Virus record (IMG/VR): IMGVR_UViG_3300044695_004134
Coordinates: 1-64,000 of that record
Length of the DNA stretch: 64,000 bases
Direction: 5' to 3' (one strand)
Source of the DNA: a virus
Under the pieces are notes generated by a model. The model did not search any database and was not told the DNA's origin. It worked only from the letters and a program-made list of their open reading frames with translations. Made by a program: the position numbers and the translations under genes. Shown here piece by piece: positions 28,735 through 37,980 of the stretch (position 1 is its first letter; the number at the start of each line of letters is the position of its first letter).

Positions 28735-31700
28735 TTAAGCACCTGAAGGTAGAGCAAGAACTCTCAAATCATGTAAAACCGGAGTTCGTGTTGAGTCTGA
28801 TGTTGCTAAAACAATTTTTATCGCAAATTGACTGAATTGATTGTAGGTCAAACCACTTGTGCTTGTATAAGAAATTTTATTATCTGGAATATTATTAGTA
28901 CCAGGTGATGAAACGAATTCTCTCAAATCATCTCTACTCAAAGAGAATGAATTTGATCCTTCTGTTTCTGTCATAATTTTCCAGGTTTGATCTTCAAATT
29001 TCTCAGTATCATTTCTATTTTGTATCTTATAGTAAACAAGAATACTGGAACCAACTGGCTTATATGCTGTGTAATAGACACGAAGGTCACCAGAATCATT
29101 ACCTGGAGTTAAAACAACTTTTTTGGTTATGTATTTTGCTATACCGTTACCACCACTAGAAGACGTTTCACCTTTAACAATTGCGGTTGCAAGTGAACCA
29201 GTACCGTTTGCAGCTATAGTTATTGTTGGTGTTGTTATATAACCAGAACCAGGGATATCAAATATAATCTTATCGACGATATAACCGCCGACTCCATTTG
29301 TTACCAAATTTGCAATAGCATTTGCTTGTTGACCACCAATTGAGGTTGGAGCAGAAATTGTTGCAGACACATTGGCCTTACCGTCACCATCAAGAGTATA
29401 TATAGCTGTTACGCCAGCAGTATTACCGCTTGTCACCAATACATCCGTGTTTGCAAGACTCATATTGTTTATACTATATTGAATACTATACACTGATAAT
29501 CCATCGTCAGACAATACAGGTGAAACATACTTATCATCAGAAGATAATGTAGCAGTAACCACGAAGGACGAGCTAGAGTTTGCATCTAAAACACGTGAAC
29601 CTTTTCCATCATCGAGATAGATATTGTCCGGCATTGCTGTACCAAATTTACCTGGTTGTACATTTCTTGTGGTATCGGCTGCGTAACTTGAGTATAGAGA
29701 AGGTCTATATGTGTAAGACAATTCTGTATCTGTCGGTGAAAAGTCCGTTGTTGTGATATTAAATGCATCAACTTTAAAGTCTTCAGCATACAATGTACCA
29801 TTAATGTTCGATGCTGTATTTGCATTGCTGATGTATTCTAAATCATTAGATACCTTCTTACGTAGAGGTATCTTCTTTGGAACAACATACTGCACAGTAG
29901 GTGTTGCGGCTGTATTAAATACGCAGTTATCAATAATGAACATCAAATTCTTTGTTTGATCTGCTGTCCATGTTATACCGTTTTGTGATTCGAAAAGAGC
30001 ACCAATATACGGCGAACCACCAATTTTTGTAATCACTGTTGGTGTAGAATCTGTTGGTAAGTTCTTTACGGATGATGCTACTGCAATAGAATTTTGTGCA
30101 GCGGTCCAAACAGTATAATCGGCTGAAGTTGTTTGCAGAATGAATGCATACAAGTTACCTGCACGAATGTAAACTGGTGCGTCGAATGTGAACTCTGTGT
30201 ATGTTGAACTGTCCAAATATTGTGGATTCAATGAAACATTAATTTGCTGTGCAGTTTTTGTTACAAGAGAACCGTCAAGTATTTGGCCATTTGGATAACC
30301 ATTTAGTGTGTCAGTAATATAAAGTTTCACTGGAACCGCTGAGGTACCCGTTGGCTTAGTTCTGAAATATACTTTGATCGAACTGATGAACGCACCATTT
30401 GGATATGTTGCTTGATCAATAATAAATGTTTGTGCAATTGGATCAACTGTAAATGTAACAGTATTGATTACTTGATTGAGTCTTTCTTGAGTTGCAGTAA
30501 ACACATTATTTTTAGCCGCAGCTTGTATTGTACCACCAAAGTTTAGTGATGTACTCTTTGTTGCCAAAGAAGAAGCAGTGAAAACACCCTGAGCAAACGT
30601 TGTTGCTGTAGCTGGTGTAGTATCCGTTGCACGGTTATCAATACGTATAGTTTTATCACCAGTTTTAAATGTTCCACCAGGTAACTGCAACAATGCGGTG
30701 AAATTTCCATACTCATCAGTAGAAAGTTTAGGTACTTTCTGTGAAGATGTAGCTTGTGTCATCAAGAATTGCGTACCAACTATAGAATAAGTGCTGTTTG
30801 CAGCGGTAGCTTGCCCACCAGGAGTAGCTTTATTGTTACCTAAAGAAACATTAACTACGTTTGAAAGTGTTGCAACTTTTGTAGAACCAACATAATCACT
30901 AATTGTTGCCGTAAACGTTTCATTGAATGTTTGAAATTCAATGAAATCGAATGGAGTTTGTATGACTCTTGTGAACCAGTTTCCATCCCAATCAAAATCC
31001 CAAACGGTATCTGCTCTGTAACCTGTTTTAGTTACTTGTCTTTGATTAACAGTTGTAATTCTAATTGTAGAACCATTATAATAATCATCCACAGAAGAAG
31101 CCATTGATGAAAGTGTGACTAGATTTGTGCCAGTCTTATATGTTGCACCACCAGGAAGAGTTGAACTTGATCCGGCTGTTGCTGCTGCGACCTGCCCACT
31201 CAATGAAATTTGAGCAGAGCTTGCGCTTGAGTATATTCCATTAGCATTAGGCGTGCCTGTGTATACACCACTCGTACTAAATTTACCTGATATCAATTGA
31301 TTTGTAGGTGAATATGCGCTTTGCGATTTATTGTCAGACGACACATACAATCTTACACTTGTGGAAGATAATTTAGTTACTGAAATAACTCTCGCTGTTG
31401 GTACGAAGGTACCAGATGAAACAAAACCTACAACATCGCCAGCTTCAAATGTTCCGTAGACCTCACTTAATTCAATAACATTAGGATAAATTATGTACTC
31501 GTCTACTTTAGTGCCATCAAAATACACAGACACGGGTGTATTGATTTTCATGCCTTCTGCTCTCAGAATTAAATTCTGCCCGCGAATATATGGCTGAACT
31601 GAAACATCGGTAATAAAATTACCACTCACAGAAGAAACTTTGTCGTAGTTGCCTGTTACTGTTTGTCTTTGTTGATCTTCATATGTGGTTGTGGTTACTT

Positions 31701-34700
31701 GCCTTCCAGACTGTCGTGTGACAGAGTATTCTGTACCAGTTGTTCCCACCCAATCTGTTACTTCCAATGTATTCAGTGTATTACCCTGTCTCCATAGGGT
31801 TGTAGTAGGATCAACAATCAGAATATCTGGCTGTCTTTCATTATCAATCCACATATCCATGGCAGGATTAATATTTAAAACGCCATCTTCAACAACTACA
31901 GCAAAGGGATTTAAACTAACCGCAACACTCGCAAGTTTTTGTGAAACTAAATTTGCTGTTGTGTATGGTAGTGTTATAACGCTTGATGCTCCACCAGTTT
32001 TAGAATGATACTTGTATGAAAGCCCAGCTTCTGCGGCCGCCGAAAGATTACCATAAGCATTCAGTGCATTCAAATTAAACAACGGAGCATTCAACACACG
32101 TTCTGGTGCAGTCATCGTTGTCAAACGTTTGTTTATCTTTGCATAATAATCTTCATTTGAAATATCGGTTACCGAAAACCCAGTGAAGTTGTCAACAAGA
32201 ATACCATTTTTAAAACGGTTTAAACCGTTTGCATCAGGAACTTGCAAGTCAGATGCTTGCTTTTCTAATAAACTTAATGATGTATAGTATTCAATATTGT
32301 TGACACGGGTTTGCAAGTCTGAAATGTCTTGCATTCTCCATCTCTTATGTTGAACTTTTTCAATAGAGATATTAGGTAAATAATTTGTGCTTTGACCCGG
32401 TAGATACGCAGTATATGGATCAAGAGACAATTTAGCCAACAACAAACTACCTTCTGGTTGTGTTGGGAAAACTGGTCTATTTTCTGCTTTACCGCGGATA
32501 AGTTTAAACTTGTTATCTGTCGTTAAAATCAATAAGTCTTTTCTACCCAAGTAGTGACTGTAATCAGTAATAAATGTACTTGAATCAACGGGTAATAATG
32601 CACCACCAGTTGAGGTAACTGAAGTCGAATATCTGAATTCTAATGCTGCTTGTGCATTCACGGCGCTTAATCGATAATCTATACAATCTCTAAGGTTATA
32701 AGTAATACCGGATGTTTTTGCGGTGTATGTACCTATTTCTGCATAATTTTCTGGATTAGATGACACACCACCATCACCTGCACCCAGATAAGAGTTAATG
32801 CTGAAGTAACCGTCACCACCTGCGTGTTGATAGTAGTTTACCAACACAAGTAAATTTCCCTTAGGTGTTGGTGCACCTCTTTTCAAACTAATAGATGCGT
32901 GCCCATAGTATGAATCTGTTTGCCCATTATCTAATATAAAATTCTGTGTTACATCATATGCCAAATTAGAAAGCATAGCATCTATTGCAACAATACTTGG
33001 CGCGCCAGTATCTATAATTTTAACAATGTTTTTAACGTCAGCTATGTATAGTGACTGTGATGATCCAGGTCGTACTTGATTTAGACTCGGAATATAAACT
33101 TGCCCGTGGGTCAAATCAACTTTAATGCCGCCAACATTTGTACCCGTAATGTTTACACCGGTTGTATTTGCTTGAATTAAATTCTTAATTTTTAATGCTA
33201 TAGCTGTTGTGCCAGCATCTGTAATTGCACTTCTAGCTAAGATTGTTCCAGTGAAAGTTGAACCTCCTGCTGTTAAGGTTGCAATTTTTTTCGACACATC
33301 TAATGCGATAGTATTGGTACTAGTAAAATTAATAATTTGCCCGTTATTGAACGAACTTGATCCTTTGTCCGTTACGATAACAACCCAATTATCTTTTGCC
33401 TCTGTCGAGGATTGAGTAGCACTCGCTGAACCTACAAACGTGGCATCAGTGCCAGATAATGAGAACGTTGCGACACCAGATGCAAACGACACACCACGTG
33501 ACATTTTCCAAGATTGATATGTTTCATCATTCAAGTTGTAAACGTATGGATACCCAATATTAAAAATTAACTCAGGTGATGTTGGATTTCCAATAACTGT
33601 TGGTAGTGTGCTAACACCAGAAACTATACCGTCAGTCTTACTTAATGGATCAACACCCGCAAATGTTGCCACTGAAATTCCTGATGATGGAGGTACTGTC
33701 AGCAAATTAAAATTGGCTACATCAAATCTCAAACTAAAATTAGATGAGCTTGTTGGTATGATAGTGAAAGGTGAATCTACTGTAGCAGTTTTTGTTGTGC
33801 CATTATATGAAATAATTTTTCTAACATCACCGGCGGATGTTCCAGAATCAATAGAAATTGTTGCATTTATATATGCATTATCAACTGCACTGAATTTACT
33901 ACCCGTATTATTAAATTCTATAGTAGTTGAAGTTCCCGAAACGGCCGCAGCAGTCAATGTGTTAGCTTTAATATCGGAAATATATGCTTTGTAAATATAT
34001 GTTCTAGTATTTGCATTGTCGGATGCAGATTCAAACTCTAAGCCTCTTAGATATGCTGAACCCGCTTTGGTGGAATTATATGTAGTTGCATTTGTTATAT
34101 CTATAGATGTATTTGTATTGGCTGCATGAAAATCAACTTGAATAACCTTAGTAACATCAAGTACACCAGTAACATCATTAACATACAAATAGTTACCATA
34201 GTCCAGTGTCATATTATTGTTATTAATAAGTTCAGTTTCTCTCGCTCTCGATGTTTCAAGTGTGCTGTCGAGAGAAGATTCGACACGATAGCCTTTTACA
34301 TATGCTACACCGGCACCGATATTAAGTTTATATGTGGTAGAATTCTCGGTGTTTGCAGTTGGTGTTATCTTAAAATCATTGACAATAAAATCACCATTTG
34401 TATCATAAGTTCTTTTTGCAAAGTAGTCGTTGATAACTCCGTAGACTGTGCCATCAACCAGACGTTGAATAACACCTCCAGTAATTCTTGTCAATTCAAT
34501 AAAATTACTATCAGCACCAGTAGTAATGTCTTTAGTATCTAACGTCAATGTGATTGTATAGCGGTCTGCTCCTGGTGCCTGGTAGTTTGTAGCACCTACA
34601 GCAGGATCTAAAAGATTTGGATCAGTTACGTAATCAGAAACAAACTCAGAGATAGATAACCCGATACGTTTAGTTGGTGTGTTACCAAACTTTTGTACAA

Positions 34701-35301
34701 TAATGGTTTGAGGTTGTACAGAAACAAAGTTACCAATTGAATAACGAGAATATGTTCCATCATCATTTTGAACATCAGAGAATGAATAACCATTCACGAT
34801 ATAAAAAACACCTTCTGAAATAGAAGCTGTTGTAGCCAAGCCAGTAAAGTTAGTTGCAACAATTTGTGCAATAGATGATGTGCTTGAAGAGTATACTAGA
34901 TCACCTGCCGAAAATTGATTGCCTGACAAATATGTAACAATCAATGTTGGTGCATCAACTGATGTAGCTTCTTCTGTAGCAATAACTTTAGCAAAAATGG
35001 TGCCCGTGGCGTCCACGATTACCTGATTTAAAAAATCTGATGCAACAATGTCGTTATCATTATATGTTGTATTAAGTTTCAAATAAATTGCGTTTGTATT
35101 AACAGTAACCTGCCCGCCAGTGACAGGTGTATTCTGTTTAAAAATATGGTCGGCGAATTTAGTGATCTGATCTTGTAGAATCGTTTGCGATTGCGTCAGT
35201 TCTCTAGCCTGCACTGCGCGACCAGGTCTAAACAAAATTCTATGATAGTTGTTATTTGGGTCGAAATCGTCAAAGTATGGATCGACATTGAAATTAAGCA
35301 T
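28735..35301 (-). CDS. Giant baseplate/fibre structural protein with DUF4815 N-terminus
   Basis: A 2188-residue protein, the largest in the window. The N-terminus (DPYFDDFDPNNNYHRILFRP, then ARELTQSQTILQDQI) is the DUF4815 domain (PF16075) of T4-like marine phage structural proteins. The rest is beta-rich with Ser/Thr/Asn-rich stretches. A PGSGYITTPTITIAANGTGS module near residue 2000 resembles repeats in gp6-, gp7- and gp8-like proteins here. It lies directly after the gp8-like wedge gene, so it is probably a baseplate-anchored fibre or side-fibre platform. Confidence 0.75.
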   Translation of the reverse strand: MLNFNVDPYFDDFDPNNNYHRILFRPGRAVQARELTQSQTILQDQITKFADHIFKQNTPVTGGQVTVNTNAIYLKLNTTYNDNDIVASDFLNQVIVDATGTIFAKVIATEEATSVDAPTLIVTYLSGNQFSAGDLVYSSSTSSIAQIVATNFTGLATTASISEGVFYIVNGYSFSDVQNDDGTYSRYSIGNFVSVQPQTIIVQKFGNTPTKRIGLSISEFVSDYVTDPNLLDPAVGATNYQAPGADRYTITLTLDTKDITTGADSNFIELTRITGGVIQRLVDGTVYGVINDYFAKRTYDTNGDFIVNDFKITPTANTENSTTYKLNIGAGVAYVKGYRVESSLDSTLETSRARETELINNNNMTLDYGNYLYVNDVTGVLDVTKVIQVDFHAANTNTSIDITNATTYNSTKAGSAYLRGLEFESASDNANTRTYIYKAYISDIKANTLTAAAVSGTSTTIEFNNTGSKFSAVDNAYINATISIDSGTSAGDVRKIISYNGTTKTATVDSPFTIIPTSSSNFSLRFDVANFNLLTVPPSSGISVATFAGVDPLSKTDGIVSGVSTLPTVIGNPTSPELIFNIGYPYVYNLNDETYQSWKMSRGVSFASGVATFSLSGTDATFVGSASATQSSTEAKDNWVVIVTDKGSSSFNNGQIINFTSTNTIALDVSKKIATLTAGGSTFTGTILARSAITDAGTTAIALKIKNLIQANTTGVNITGTNVGGIKVDLTHGQVYIPSLNQVRPGSSQSLYIADVKNIVKIIDTGAPSIVAIDAMLSNLAYDVTQNFILDNGQTDSYYGHASISLKRGAPTPKGNLLVLVNYYQHAGGDGYFSINSYLGAGDGGVSSNPENYAEIGTYTAKTSGITYNLRDCIDYRLSAVNAQAALEFRYSTSVTSTGGALLPVDSSTFITDYSHYLGRKDLLILTTDNKFKLIRGKAENRPVFPTQPEGSLLLAKLSLDPYTAYLPGQSTNYLPNISIEKVQHKRWRMQDISDLQTRVNNIEYYTSLSLLEKQASDLQVPDANGLNRFKNGILVDNFTGFSVTDISNEDYYAKINKRLTTMTAPERVLNAPLFNLNALNAYGNLSAAAEAGLSYKYHSKTGGASSVITLPYTTANLVSQKLASVAVSLNPFAVVVEDGVLNINPAMDMWIDNERQPDILIVDPTTTLWRQGNTLNTLEVTDWVGTTGTEYSVTRQSGRQVTTTTYEDQQRQTVTGNYDKVSSVSGNFITDVSVQPYIRGQNLILRAEGMKINTPVSVYFDGTKVDEYIIYPNVIELSEVYGTFEAGDVVGFVSSGTFVPTARVISVTKLSSTSVRLYVSSDNKSQSAYSPTNQLISGKFSTSGVYTGTPNANGIYSSASSAQISLSGQVAAATAGSSSTLPGGATYKTGTNLVTLSSMASSVDDYYNGSTIRITTVNQRQVTKTGYRADTVWDFDWDGNWFTRVIQTPFDFIEFQTFNETFTATISDYVGSTKVATLSNVVNVSLGNNKATPGGQATAANSTYSIVGTQFLMTQATSSQKVPKLSTDEYGNFTALLQLPGGTFKTGDKTIRIDNRATDTTPATATTFAQGVFTASSLATKSTSLNFGGTIQAAAKNNVFTATQERLNQVINTVTFTVDPIAQTFIIDQATYPNGAFISSIKVYFRTKPTGTSAVPVKLYITDTLNGYPNGQILDGSLVTKTAQQINVSLNPQYLDSSTYTEFTFDAPVYIRAGNLYAFILQTTSADYTVWTAAQNSIAVASSVKNLPTDSTPTVITKIGGSPYIGALFESQNGITWTADQTKNLMFIIDNCVFNTAATPTVQYVVPKKIPLRKKVSNDLEYISNANTASNINGTLYAEDFKVDAFNITTTDFSPTDTELSYTYRPSLYSSYAADTTRNVQPGKFGTAMPDNIYLDDGKGSRVLDANSSSSFVVTATLSSDDKYVSPVLSDDGLSVYSIQYSINNMSLANTDVLVTSGNTAGVTAIYTLDGDGKANVSATISAPTSIGGQQANAIANLVTNGVGGYIVDKIIFDIPGSGYITTPTITIAANGTGSLATAIVKGETSSSGGNGIAKYITKKVVLTPGNDSGDLRVYYTAYKPVGSSILVYYKIQNRNDTEKFEDQTWKIMTETEGSNSFSLSRDDLREFVSSPGTNNIPDNKISYTSTSGLTYNQFSQFAIKIVLATSDSTRTPVLHDLRVLALPSGA

Positions 35302-35310
35302 TTTTTTCCT

Positions 35311-36687
35311 TTAGTATCCTAGAACCAGTTTAAAAATTTCAGAACCATCTGCGTTTCTTTGCACAGGCTCTCTGTTTTCTAAGTAGGTTAAATATCCGGA
35401 GAATGTTATGAAATCTGGTGGTGTTTGTTGCAATACAACTCTCGATGTGCCTGATGTGACACCATATAAAACTGCACTATTGTTTGCATTCCCGAGTGTA
35501 TTTATTAACCTTACCGTATTGGTTGGAGAATTATAACTCAAAACTGTAGCAGTAAATGTTGCAGACGCTAACAAACCATTAGGTGATTGATACACCGTTT
35601 CATCTGGTGTGTACGCACCGAAACCTTGAGACACTCCGAAGTTGGTCGTTGCACTATATATGTCTGCACTAGCTCTTTGTATGGTTGTACCAACACGGGC
35701 CAGTGGATTCACAAGCAATCCGATCTGTCTAAAATCTATATCTGTTGGTAAATTTCCATTTTCATCTCTATTGAAACGAGCAGTCAACATAATATGCTTT
35801 GCTCCCAATTCAGTTGCAGGATTGTATCCGTGCCCGCCAATCGGTGACGTTGGAGCAATAGCAGTGGCGTTTGATCCGGTTGCAGATGTGATTGTTACAC
35901 TTGAATAAGAATAATTTGACCCTGTGTTTGCTACTACAATATCGTTGATTGAGCCGGCAACAACAACAGCATTTGCAGATGCGAATTGCCCATCACCAGT
36001 AATGGTCACTGTGATGGGTGAAGTTGCTGGATCATAACCGCTTCCGCCGTTTGTTACATTAATAACATCAATACTACCATAGCCAGAAAAAGTTGAAACA
36101 GGATTCGGCACAGTTGTTGATATGGGAATAGGCATCCATGCATCATCCATAAACTTCAGTTTACTGCCGGAAGTTATAGTGTACATATATTTCCACTTAT
36201 AATCGTCAGCGCCTTGAAATATTTGATTCGCATTAAAATTTCCAGGCTCAAAGAATGGTTCTGTGCTTACTACACCACCAGAATTGTTCCATAGGCACTT
36301 GAATACTTGATCGAAACGATTCTTGACATAAAATCTTCTTAATATTGTTCCGTTTGGTTCAAGTGCAAACATATCAATATCATCTCTATAGTAGTCATAC
36401 ACTTGGCCAGAAGCCCAATCAATTCTCTCTATCACAGGAGACATATCTGAGGAAGTAATTCTCTTAGCAACAAAAATATTCTTGAAAGTTTCTTTCAAAT
36501 TCTTTTGATCTTCCGTTGGTGCTGGCGGAATAGTATCGACTGGCCATGCCTTCACACGTGAGAGAAAACAATATAAGCTACCAAAAAGTTCCCCTGTCGT
36601 TGAAATTGTTGCAGTGGGTGAATAATAAACCGTCGAGGCTTGATAATAACCATTATTATTTGTTAGAATACCTGTGTTTGCTGACAT
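35311..36687 (-). CDS. 8: Baseplate wedge protein gp8-like
   Basis: A 458-residue protein (T4 gp8 is 334). Positions that match the T4 pattern are the ERIDWASGQVYD stretch (T4: PRRDWGD), FKCLWNNSGG followed by DYKWKYMYTI (T4: YVWEYLFEI), FRQIGLLVNPLA (T4: FRQISIITNPLE), and the C-terminal SGYLTYLENREPV (T4: GEMIYMENRPPI). An insertion of about 100 residues near 200-300 contains GSGYDP-type repeat modules absent from T4. It forms part of the baseplate wedge. The order gp6, gp7-like, fibre, gp8-like agrees with T4 except for the fibre insert. Confidence 0.75.
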   Translation of the reverse strand: MSANTGILTNNNGYYQASTVYYSPTATISTTGELFGSLYCFLSRVKAWPVDTIPPAPTEDQKNLKETFKNIFVAKRITSSDMSPVIERIDWASGQVYDYYRDDIDMFALEPNGTILRRFYVKNRFDQVFKCLWNNSGGVVSTEPFFEPGNFNANQIFQGADDYKWKYMYTITSGSKLKFMDDAWMPIPISTTVPNPVSTFSGYGSIDVINVTNGGSGYDPATSPITVTITGDGQFASANAVVVAGSINDIVVANTGSNYSYSSVTITSATGSNATAIAPTSPIGGHGYNPATELGAKHIMLTARFNRDENGNLPTDIDFRQIGLLVNPLARVGTTIQRASADIYSATTNFGVSQGFGAYTPDETVYQSPNGLLASATFTATVLSYNSPTNTVRLINTLGNANNSAVLYGVTSGTSRVVLQQTPPDFITFSGYLTYLENREPVQRNADGSEIFKLVLGY

Positions 36688-36699
36688 TATATAATCCTA

Positions 36700-37977
36700 T
36701 TAAGTGCCCACAACCTGAACAAGAACGTTCGCAGTATCTGTTCCGAAACACATATACTTTGCAACGATTGTTGATGTTGATGGGTGTGCGAACGTAGTTG
36801 AGTTTGTTGTTGAGTTGAGTGCTGAACAACCGTGTGTGAAAGTTCTGTTTGACCCCGAAGTATTTGTCATCCAAAGTTCCACTTGTTTACCTGGAACAAA
36901 GTTTGAGAAAGACACTGCATAATCGGCTGCAACGTTGGCACGAAGAACGGCATTGTTTGCAAAGTCAATTGTGATTGCAGTTTGTGCGGCCTCAAAAAGA
37001 CGAGGTGCATAAACAAAACCTTTTTCGGGGTAAACATAACCGTCAAAGTGTACAGCATCACCATTAAAAGATGCAATTTCTTGAACTGTATTTGTACCAG
37101 TTCGAATGTTATAGAACTTAATCATTGAGCCACGTGCAGAGTCTGTATAGTTCTCTGTAGCAAGAATATCAATACGTGCAACACCAAGTGGTGCAAAACC
37201 TGTTGTACCCCATCCGTTACCGGCCATTCGCATCAACACATCATTGTTCTGTGTTGCTGTTGGTGAAGCTACTGTACCACGTCCAGAACGTCCAGCAACT
37301 AGGCTATAAGCTGAACCATCTGTACTAAATGAATCATATATGATGCGAGCAGGTGTATTTGGCCTACCAGTAACATGTATCATTGTTCCAGATTGAGAAA
37401 GTGGTTGTACAGTTGCTGTTGCTTTGATGGTGAGTGCCGCTTCTGTTGCACCAAACGTAGAGTTTGCCAATACGAATGTACCATTAACGAAGCCATCACC
37501 TGAGATGTAAAAATCACCAGTAGTTGCAACACCATTTGTATTTGCAAGTAGTGTAGCAACGTTAGCCGATATTCTTGTGTTGATCACAGAGTTGGCTGAT
37601 GTTGCATTGGATGTAATCTCACCACGTAAAGTAGCCACGTTAGCGGAGATGTTGGTATTGATAACCGAATTAGCACTTACTGCATTAGCAGTAATCTCAC
37701 CACGCAAGGTGGCTACGTTAGCAGAGATGTTGGTATTGATAACCGAGTTGGCTGATGCAGCATTAGCGGAAATTCTTGTATTGATCACAGAGTTAGCCGA
37801 TGCCGCATTAGCCGTTATTCTTGTATTGATATCTGAATAGATTCCATCCGTGAGTGTCGCGTATGTAAACTTACCAGTAACGTCTGTTGGAATATCAACA
37901 CCTACGAATATGGTATTTTCTGGGTCCACATCAAGCGTGTTAATTTCCGGTAATTCTGTGATTTTTACTGTTGACAT
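36700..37977 (-). CDS. Fibre-like structural protein between gp7- and gp8-like genes
   Basis: A 425-residue protein. It starts with a KITELPEI motif common to T4-like fibres. Residues about 50-150 are helical repeats of ANAASANSVINTRIS type with period 15-30, predicted as a trimeric coiled coil. A beta-rich C-terminal domain (about 165-425) could bind receptors. It carries no S74 domain. Its position inside the wedge cluster suggests a short fibre or baseplate spike rather than a long tail fibre. Confidence 0.6.
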   Translation of the reverse strand: MSTVKITELPEINTLDVDPENTIFVGVDIPTDVTGKFTYATLTDGIYSDINTRITANAASANSVINTRISANAASANSVINTNISANVATLRGEITANAVSANSVINTNISANVATLRGEITSNATSANSVINTRISANVATLLANTNGVATTGDFYISGDGFVNGTFVLANSTFGATEAALTIKATATVQPLSQSGTMIHVTGRPNTPARIIYDSFSTDGSAYSLVAGRSGRGTVASPTATQNNDVLMRMAGNGWGTTGFAPLGVARIDILATENYTDSARGSMIKFYNIRTGTNTVQEIASFNGDAVHFDGYVYPEKGFVYAPRLFEAAQTAITIDFANNAVLRANVAADYAVSFSNFVPGKQVELWMTNTSGSNRTFTHGCSALNSTTNSTTFAHPSTSTIVAKYMCFGTDTANVLVQVVGT

Positions 37978-37980
37978 TTT